This document shows positions 6,006 to 11,406 of a DNA stretch of 11,406 nucleotides, piece after piece. A program made the translations under genes and the position numbers. Under the pieces are notes generated by a model. That model was not told where the DNA came from. It was given only the letters and a program-made list of their open reading frames with translations, and did not search any database. Origin of the DNA: a bacterium (GTDB taxonomy: Bacteria; Auribacterota; JABMQX01); contig JABMQX010000601.1 of the NCBI GenBank assembly GCA_013203085.1, positions 1 through 11,406 on the forward strand, in the 5' to 3' direction. Each line of letters opens with the position of its first letter. Position 1 is the first letter of the stretch.

Positions 6006-7427
6006 TCAGCCCCAGCTTGTTCTTCCGGGGGGAATTCCATAATGTTTCATTCTATACCTCAATATATCTCTGGTAACGCCCAGGAGCTTTGCCGCGCGGA
6101 CCTGATTCCCCCCGCACCGTTGCAAGGCATCAGAAATGAGCTTCCTCTCCACGCTCTGGACGATGTCTTTCATAGATTTTCCGTTGTCAATGCTTATTGC
6201 GTCTGTCTGAAACCTTTTGCTGGTCGGCTCCTCCGTCTCTCCGCCTCCCCCCCGCATCAAGTCTTTTATCGGCAAATGGCTCGTATGAATAATTCCGTCC
6301 GCACAAAGGATAGCCGCCCTCTCTATGACGTTCTCGAGCTCGCGGATATTTCCGGGCCATTCGTAATCGAGGAGCACGTCGAGGGCTTCCGGCGAGAGCT
6401 CATCCACCTTCTTGCCGAGCTTCTGGCTGCTTTGTTTTATGAGATGTTTGGCGAGGAGGGGAATATCTTCCTTCCGTTCCCTCAGAGTGGGGAGGACAAG
6501 GGTCGCCACGTTGAGACGGTAATAGAGGTCCCCTCGGAAAGCCTTTTGCTGAACGGCGGTGAGGAGGTCCTGGTTCGTGGCGGCGATGATCCGGAGGTCA
6601 ACGTGTATCTCCTTTGTTCCGCCGACCCTTCGGAACGATTTCGTGTCGAGGAACTTCAGCAGTTTGGCTTGAAGGTGCAGGGACATGTCTCCTATCTCAT
6701 CGAAGAAAAAGGTCCCCTGGTCCGCCTCTTCGAGAAGACCGCTTTTTTTCTCTCTGGCATCGGTGAAAGCCCCTTGCTCGAACCCAAAAAGCTCGCTTTC
6801 CATGAGAGTGTCAGGGATGGAGGCGCAATTGACTTCCACAAAGGGCTTCGACGCTCGGCGACTCTTATAGTGAATAGCATTGGCGACCAACTGCTTGCCG
6901 GTGCCGCTCTCACCGTAGATGAGAACGTTGGTGGCACCGCTCTCGGTGATCCGCTCGACCATTTCCTGGACTGTTTTCATCGCCGGGCTGGTTCCGACGA
7001 TGTACTCGGTTTGGTGGGCCTTTCTGTCCTGTTTGCGGAAGTGGCTGACTTGCTTCCGGAGGGTTTCTCTTTCGAAGGCCATTCCGATCATGATGAGGAG
7101 TTCGTCCACTTTGAAGGGCTTGGTCAAATAGTGGTAGGCGCCCTTCCTCATGGCCTCGACGGCGCTCTGGACACCTCCGTGGGCCGTGATGATGATTACC
7201 GGAATTGCGGGAAGAACCTTCTTGACTTTTTCGAGGACGGTCATGCCGTCCATGTCCGGCAGCCGCAGGTCGAGGAGGAGGATGTCCGGCTCATCGCAGG
7301 AGACTCTGTTGACCGCTTCCGCTCCGGAAGAAGCTGTCACTACGGAGTAGTTCTCCTGCAACAGAATCTTCGTCAGGAAGATTCTCATGGATTGCTCATC
7401 GTCAACAACAAGAATACTCTTGCTCAT
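6006..7427 (-). CDS. NtrC-family sigma-54-dependent response regulator
   Basis: This 473-residue regulator has three domains. A receiver (1-120) carries Asp53 as phosphoacceptor, Thr81 and Lys103. An AAA+ sigma-54 activator domain (about 142-375) has Walker A GESGTGKQ at 172-179, a sigma-54 contact loop GAFTDA at 219-224 and Walker B TFFFDEIGD at 239-247. The WPGNIRELENVIERA segment follows. A Fis-type helix-turn-helix lies at about 432-463 (RAAKLLGVTRDILRYRMKHYGI). The ATG at 7427 was chosen because receiver homology (SKSILVVDDE) begins there; an in-frame GTG at 7457 would overlap the RNase G end. The ATG lies 16 bases after that stop, so translation is probably coupled. A role in activating pilus or motility genes, as for PilR, is inferred from context. 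No sensor kinase is in the window. Confidence 0.95.
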   Translation of the reverse strand: MSKSILVVDDEQSMRIFLTKILLQENYSVVTASSGAEAVNRVSCDEPDILLLDLRLPDMDGMTVLEKVKKVLPAIPVIIITAHGGVQSAVEAMRKGAYHYLTKPFKVDELLIMIGMAFERETLRKQVSHFRKQDRKAHQTEYIVGTSPAMKTVQEMVERITESGATNVLIYGESGTGKQLVANAIHYKSRRASKPFVEVNCASIPDTLMESELFGFEQGAFTDAREKKSGLLEEADQGTFFFDEIGDMSLHLQAKLLKFLDTKSFRRVGGTKEIHVDLRIIAATNQDLLTAVQQKAFRGDLYYRLNVATLVLPTLRERKEDIPLLAKHLIKQSSQKLGKKVDELSPEALDVLLDYEWPGNIRELENVIERAAILCADGIIHTSHLPIKDLMRGGGGETEEPTSKRFQTDAISIDNGKSMKDIVQSVERKLISDALQRCGGNQVRAAKLLGVTRDILRYRMKHYGIPPGRTSWG

Positions 7428-7443
7428 GGCCGTTTCTTTCGCC

Positions 7444-8964
7444 TCACTCGCGGACACGGGACTGCTCGTCCACGTAGCAGTTCCATTGCTCGAGGTGGTA
7501 ATCGCTGACAGACAGAAGCTGCACGTTGATTTTGCTTGGCTTCGCGATCTTCTCTATTGCACCGGCATCCCCCGTCTTCAATCTCTCCACGACAGTGGGG
7601 TGGGCGTAAACTTTAACGTCCACATTTTTTCTCCCGGAGCCGATCCTCCTCAGGTCCCTCTGAATCTCGATGCTGACGGTTTCGGCGAGCTTGACGTCTC
7701 CCGTTCCCTCGCAATAGGGACACTTCCCGAAAAGGGCTTCTCCGAGGCTTTCCTTGTCTCTCTGCCGGGTCATCTCCAGCAAACCGAGCTCGGAGATAGG
7801 CAGAAGGTATGTCCTCGCTTTGTCTCTTTTGAGGCTGCGCCTCAGCTCGTCGTAAACCATCTTTCGGTTTGTTTTCGTTCTCATATCAATGAAATCAATT
7901 ACAATGATGCCGCCCATATTTCGCAATCGGAGCTGACGGGCGATCTCACGAGCAGCCTCTATATTCGTCGCCAGAATTGTCCCTTCGGCGTCGTCTTCCC
8001 CGACGTTGCGTCCTGTGTTGACATCTATAGACACCAACGCCTCGCTCTTTTCGATCACCAAATAGCCCCCGCATTTCAGCCACACCTTGCTTCGAAAAGC
8101 TTTTTCGATCTCCTTCTCCAAGCCGTACGCTTCAAATATGGGGACCTTCTTTCTGTAAAACTCGATCTCCGTGCTGCATTTCGGCAGGGAGGAGTGCACG
8201 AATCTCTTCAGCTCTTTGTATTCGCTCTTGGAATCTACGACGACTTTTTGAATTGTCTCCGACATCGCGTCGCGGAGGAATCGTTTGACGATGTCTGTCT
8301 CTTCGTGAAGACAGGCGGGCTTGACTGTTTCTTTATAGCTTTTCGCTATTCTTCTCCACAGGTAGACGAGTAGTCTGAGGTCTCTGAGGAAGCTCTTTTT
8401 CGTGCCGCCCTGAGCGAAGGTTCGCATGATCACTCCCATGGAGTCCGGGATGGGCAAAGAATCGAGGATCTTCCTGAGCCTCTCCCTCTCGGAGCGGTCT
8501 TCTATGCGTCGAGATATTCCCCTCCGGGGCGCCATCGGAAGGAGCACTAAGTATCTTCCCGGCAAACTCACGTTAGTTGTCACCCGGGGGCCTTTGCTGC
8601 CGATAGGGTCTTTGACAACCTGCACCAATAGGTCATCCCCACCGTGAACTAACTCCTCTATCTTCTTTTTGACGGGCGGTTCGGGACCTGTCGAGACATC
8701 GAGTTCTTCTCCCATCACCTCGGCGTAGGCTTTCGGCGAGTCAACCATGTCGGAAACGTGCAGAAAACCGTTCTTCCTCCGCCCGATGTTCACAAAACAG
8801 GCTTGTATCCCCGGGACAACCTTCGAGACCTTCCCATGGCAGATGCTGCCCGCCAGCCTCTTGCTATGACTCCGCTCGAAATAGTACTCCTCGAGGACTC
8901 CGTCCTCGAGCAGCGCGAAGCGTTTCTCTGTATTCTCGACGTTAATTATGATTTCTTTTTTCAT
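7444..8964 (-). CDS. rng: Ribonuclease G (RNase E/G family)
   Basis: This 506-residue endoribonuclease, close in length to E. coli RNase G (489), cleaves single-stranded AU-rich RNA and takes part in rRNA 5'-end maturation and mRNA decay. The N-terminal S1 RNA-binding domain (about 38-130) contains GSICHGKVSKVVPGIQACFV and a family-variable acidic insert at about 75-105. The 5'-sensor/RNase H-like region and DNase I-like catalytic core follow. The metal-binding aspartates are Asp314 in VSIDVNTG and Asp357 in IVIDFIDM. The Zn-link CPYC is at 415-418, after MTRQRDKESL. The scaffold extension of RNase E is missing, which supports RNase G. It lies between the secretin gene and the NtrC-type gene. 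The ATG at 8964 has AAAAGG upstream; an out-of-frame ATG at 8969 lies between them. Confidence 0.96.
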   Translation of the reverse strand: MKKEIIINVENTEKRFALLEDGVLEEYYFERSHSKRLAGSICHGKVSKVVPGIQACFVNIGRRKNGFLHVSDMVDSPKAYAEVMGEELDVSTGPEPPVKKKIEELVHGGDDLLVQVVKDPIGSKGPRVTTNVSLPGRYLVLLPMAPRRGISRRIEDRSERERLRKILDSLPIPDSMGVIMRTFAQGGTKKSFLRDLRLLVYLWRRIAKSYKETVKPACLHEETDIVKRFLRDAMSETIQKVVVDSKSEYKELKRFVHSSLPKCSTEIEFYRKKVPIFEAYGLEKEIEKAFRSKVWLKCGGYLVIEKSEALVSIDVNTGRNVGEDDAEGTILATNIEAAREIARQLRLRNMGGIIVIDFIDMRTKTNRKMVYDELRRSLKRDKARTYLLPISELGLLEMTRQRDKESLGEALFGKCPYCEGTGDVKLAETVSIEIQRDLRRIGSGRKNVDVKVYAHPTVVERLKTGDAGAIEKIAKPSKINVQLLSVSDYHLEQWNCYVDEQSRVRE

Positions 8965-9049
8965 GGCATGATCTTACCTTTTCCGGGGGAGCTGGCTCGT
9001 TTCCGAAAAGACGTCGCCCCCACCCCCACAGAGACGCCGTGCGAGGAGT

Positions 9050-9089
9050 GCGGAGGACGCCCTGTGGCGGGCAAAAGGCAATCCTCCGC
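9050..9089 (-). other. Inverted repeat in the secretin to RNase G spacer
   Basis: GCGGAGGA and TCCTCCGC form a perfect 8-base-pair outer stem with 24 bases between them, and an inner GCCC/GGGC pair lies within. There is no U run after it, so it is not a standard intrinsic terminator. It lies 18 bases after the secretin stop and about 86 bases before the RNase G start. It may be a processing or attenuating mRNA structure that separates pilus transcripts from the rest. Confidence 0.45.
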
Positions 9090-9107
9090 TCTCCCGGCAA
9101 GAGAAAC

Positions 9108-10811
9108 CTATTCAGTCGTGGCTGGCAGACCCGGCGCTTCCACCTCAACTTCTGTGGAAGTCGTCCCAACGTACTCTGGCGGCGGAGCCAGAATAGAGGC
9201 AGCCTGCCCTTTCACAATCGTCGGCGTGATGAATATCATCAAATCGAGGTTCTCCGTCCGTTTCGACGTATGTTTGAAGATATTGCCCAGCAAGGGGATA
9301 TCCTTGAGCAACGGAACGCCTGATTGCTTTATTATGTCGTTCGTCCTTACCAAGCCGCCGATGATAAGTGTCTCGCCACTCTTGACGATGACGCGAGTTC
9401 TGGCTGTTCTGGTGTCAATGATCGGTATCTCCGCTGTCCCTCCCCCGCCTCCGCCGAATGTCACTTCGCCAACCCTGCTACTCACTTCCGGATCCACATC
9501 AAGCGTGATGAGGTTACCCTCGTTGATGTGCGGCGTAACCTTTAGCTTGATTCCGATCTTCTCGAAGTCAAATCCCTGAACCTCCCACGTTCCCGTATCG
9601 GCGCTGAAGGTCCACCTCGGGATGGGGAACTTTTCGACAGCTTCGATTGTCGCCTGCTTGTTGTCAACCGTGGATATTCTCGGATTGGAGACCAGCTTTG
9701 CATCGGCGTCCTCCAGCAAAGCGCTCAGCACAAGCCTGACGTCACCGGCAGACAGAGTCGCGGTCTTTAAGATATTTGTTGCGTCCGTGCGCGCCCTATC
9801 CCAACTCAGGCTCCGCTCGAGATCGCCAGTGATATCCCGCGAATACGAGTTTAGAGCGTTCAAGGAGTAGTCCCGGCTGACGCCGAGTGACGAGCTGCGC
9901 TCGTAGTCTCTCTGATCAACGCCGCTGCTGAAAAGTTGGTCTTTGCGCCTCCCTATATCGGATTCGCTTCGGCTCGTCTCGAATGTCTTGCCTATGGATT
10001 TGTCGTAGATTCTCGACAAGCCAGTGGCCTCGACACCATACTCCCTGAGGAAATCCCATTTGATTCCGAGTTCCTTGCCTGCCTCGGTCGAAGCCTCGAT
10101 GAACTTCACCTCGATGAGAACCTGTTCGACCTGCTCATCAAGGTCATCAATGGCGGACTTCAGCATCTCATGCGTGGTAGGGGTGGCGTGAACGATGAGC
10201 TTGTTGCTGGCGGTGTCAGCCTCGATGGTCTCATTCTCTGCGATGAGAGGCTGCAACATGGTCGCGGCGCCGGGCACGGTTTTCGGCGGCCCATCATCCG
10301 TTTCCAGCTCGTAGTCCGCCGCCTGGAGGTAATTGAGAGCGTATATCTTCATCTCCAACGGCGCCGTAGCGACTTCCGCTTCGGTCATGACCGAGATGAT
10401 ATTGTTCTCCTTGTCCTCCGTCATTTTCAGCTTGTTGACATCCAGGATCAGCTCGAGAGCCTTTTGCCACTTGACGTTGTCGAGCTTCATGTTGACCGAC
10501 CCAGTAACGCTCGGCGTGGTCACGATGTTGACGTTGACCTGGCTGGCGAAGAGCCGCAGCACGTCGCGGATCGGAGCTTCCCTGAAATCGAAACTTATCA
10601 GCCCCGTGGCGGTGATCTCCACAGTGGGCATTGTCTCCTCCATTCCGAGGGTTTCCTCCTCGATCACGGCTTCCTCCTCGATCACGGCTTCCTCAGCCAC
10701 TTCCGCTTCTGCAACTGCCTCCGTCGGAGCAAGCAATCCGTGCGGTGCGAACAGAATCAGACCCAGAACCGCTGCCAGGATGACTACCTGGAATTCCTTT
10801 GCAAACTTCAT
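9108..10811 (-). CDS. pilQ: Type IV pilus / type II-like secretin (PilQ/GspD family)
   Basis: This 567-residue outer-membrane secretin would form the ring through which the pilus (or secreted protein) leaves. It has a signal peptide with hydrophobic core at about 8-22. An acidic linker with repeats spans about 31-63. A STN/N0-type domain lies at about 71-145 (SFDFREAPIRDVLRLFASQV) and an N1-like domain at about 152-226 (KIYALNYLQ, NKLIVHATP). The secretin channel runs from about 228 to 535, with VLIEVKFIEAS, KLVSNPRISTVDN, the IGIKLKVTPHI strand, and VIVKSGETLIIGGLVRT followed by VPLLKDIPLLGNIF. A polar Ser/Arg/Asp-rich insert lies at about 262-345. AMIN domains usual in PilQ are not seen, so it is short for that family. 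The start overlaps the previous gene as ATGA, with GGAGGAGG four bases upstream. PilQ is favoured over GspD because of the PilP-like gene upstream. Confidence 0.92.
   Translation of the reverse strand: MKFAKEFQVVILAAVLGLILFAPHGLLAPTEAVAEAEVAEEAVIEEEAVIEEETLGMEETMPTVEITATGLISFDFREAPIRDVLRLFASQVNVNIVTTPSVTGSVNMKLDNVKWQKALELILDVNKLKMTEDKENNIISVMTEAEVATAPLEMKIYALNYLQAADYELETDDGPPKTVPGAATMLQPLIAENETIEADTASNKLIVHATPTTHEMLKSAIDDLDEQVEQVLIEVKFIEASTEAGKELGIKWDFLREYGVEATGLSRIYDKSIGKTFETSRSESDIGRRKDQLFSSGVDQRDYERSSSLGVSRDYSLNALNSYSRDITGDLERSLSWDRARTDATNILKTATLSAGDVRLVLSALLEDADAKLVSNPRISTVDNKQATIEAVEKFPIPRWTFSADTGTWEVQGFDFEKIGIKLKVTPHINEGNLITLDVDPEVSSRVGEVTFGGGGGGTAEIPIIDTRTARTRVIVKSGETLIIGGLVRTNDIIKQSGVPLLKDIPLLGNIFKHTSKRTENLDLMIFITPTIVKGQAASILAPPPEYVGTTSTEVEVEAPGLPATTE
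10653..10694 (-). repeat. Tandem 18-bp repeat encoding AVIEEE in the secretin linker
   Basis: The plus-strand unit ttcctcctcgatcacggc occurs twice in perfect tandem (10653-10670 and 10671-10688), followed by a six-base partial third copy. It encodes the repeated AVIEEE peptide of the acidic linker after the signal peptide, in frame, so copy-number change would not shift the frame. Confidence 0.9.
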
Positions 10812-11406
10812 TTTACCTCCTCCTCTGTAACCGACTTGACTTGTCCTTTTGAGTTGATGATTAATTTGTACCGCTTTCCGTAGTCCACTGCTTCGAAGAC
10901 CAGAGAGTCAGCGGACACGGAGACGTATTCCATCTTCATCTGGCCCACGACGAAGGTTTCCCCTTTCATTACCGTGATGCTTCCCGTTCCCGGGACAGCC
11001 ATCATCAATGTATCAGACCATATGGCGGTGGCCCTGATGCCGCTCAGAGTATCTTTGATGTTTTTCAGAGGGTCTTGGATAGCGACCAGTCTTCCCCCCG
11101 CAGGACCGAAGGGATTCCGTTTTTGCGCCACGTCGAACTGCTCGGAGCCGCTCACGTCGATCTTCGGTAGTTCTCCTCCTGCTTCTCTTATCCCCAGCAT
11201 GCTCAGCTCGATCTTGGCTTTCACGTTCCCTTTTTCCTGGTCTTTCGGGTCGAGGGTGAGGTTCTCGAATTCGAGATGTGTAACCCGGAGCGCCTCGTTG
11301 GCGTTCTCGACCCCGGCGAGGAACCTGCACAGACTGAAAAAGTCAGCGGACTGAATGTCCAGTGTTCGCCGCACTTCATCGTAATGGCGCGTGACACGGC
11401 TCCCAT
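10808..11406 (-). CDS. Type IV pilus alignment protein, PilO-like then PilP-like, 5' end outside window
   Basis: The reading frame is open across the right edge, so this is the 3' part of a longer gene; the visible part is about 198 residues. The first part (GSRVTRHYDEVRRTLDIQ, then SADFFSLCRFLAGVENANEALRVTHLEFENLTL) looks like the final half of the PilO/GspM ferredoxin-like periplasmic domain. The linker carries the NPFGPAGG block (about 11096-11116), a PilP-like proline/phenylalanine motif. The rest has the PilP shape: IKDTLSGIRATAIW, LMMAVPGTGSITVMKGETF and strands to LIINSKGQ. PilP binds PilQ and the PilN-PilO pair in the periplasm, which fits its place just before the secretin. Its last codons contain the ribosome site for the secretin, and ATGA joins the two. 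Whether it is a true PilO-PilP fusion depends on the missing N-terminus. Confidence 0.78.
   Translation of the reverse strand, partial: GSRVTRHYDEVRRTLDIQSADFFSLCRFLAGVENANEALRVTHLEFENLTLDPKDQEKGNVKAKIELSMLGIREAGGELPKIDVSGSEQFDVAQKRNPFGPAGGRLVAIQDPLKNIKDTLSGIRATAIWSDTLMMAVPGTGSITVMKGETFVVGQMKMEYVSVSADSLVFEAVDYGKRYKLIINSKGQVKSVTEEEVK
10816..10823 (-). promoter_or_regulatory. Strong Shine-Dalgarno for the secretin inside the upstream gene
   Basis: GGAGGAGG four bases before the secretin ATG is embedded in the codons for the final EEEVK of the upstream protein. It makes secretin translation strong and coupled through the ATGA overlap. Confidence 0.85.

Noticed and set aside
5955..7508. Long plus-strand open frame of about 517 codons
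   Set aside because: It lies antisense to the NtrC-type gene, which has all expected motifs. The plus-strand translation has no recognisable domains and is a by-product of GC-rich coding sequence.
7387..8373. Plus-strand open frame of about 328 codons
   Set aside because: It is antisense to RNase G, which has clear catalytic and zinc motifs on the minus strand.
8942..9169. Minus-strand open frame of about 75 codons in the secretin to RNase G gap
   Set aside because: It overlaps the ends of two strong genes in another frame, is Arg-rich, and has no ribosome site or recognisable domain.
9936..10883. Plus-strand open frame of about 315 codons
   Set aside because: It is antisense to the secretin and PilP-like genes; its His/Arg-rich translation shows no family features.

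Overview
The window reads almost wholly on the minus strand. It carries fourteen genes in one direction, so transcription runs from high to low coordinates. A secretin with a signal peptide and a PilP-like gene mean an envelope with an outer membrane. An MglA-type GTPase, DUF4388, Roadblock/LC7, V4R and NtrC-type proteins together suggest a deltaproteobacterium-like lineage (Myxococcota/Desulfobacterota type) or an uncultured candidate phylum. I cannot place it more precisely from sequence alone. No tRNA, rRNA, CRISPR, insertion sequence or integrase was seen.

Upstream block (11406 to 9108): the end of a type IV pilus alignment-complex gene with PilO-like then PilP-like character, overlapping by ATGA with a PilQ/GspD-type secretin. 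After a 143-nt spacer come RNase G (8964 to 7444) and a closely coupled NtrC-type sigma-54 activator (7427 to 6006).

Central block (5850 to 1221): after a 155-nt spacer comes a run of eight genes: a receiver-only response regulator, a stand-alone Roadblock protein, an MglA-like Ras GTPase, a DUF4388-Roadblock protein, a divergent Roadblock-like protein, a small helical protein with an IGP-type motif, a membrane HAMP receptor with no output domain, and a V4R-domain protein. Several are translationally coupled. In Myxococcus, MglA with Roadblock (MglB) and response-regulator (RomR) partners sets the pole at which type IV pili work. Its position next to pilus genes makes this a good candidate for a polarity or pilus-control module, with the HAMP and V4R proteins as possible inputs.

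Downstream block (1081 to 1): a small, mostly disordered protein with a duplicated SIG-x-LF motif, overlapping by ATGA with an orphan ParA-type ATPase that runs off the window. This pair resembles a ParA/adaptor cargo-positioning pair.

The most interesting region is 1 to 5850. It is a compact GTPase, Roadblock, HAMP, V4R and ParA set with no histidine kinase in view, whose wiring I do not recognise as a described system.
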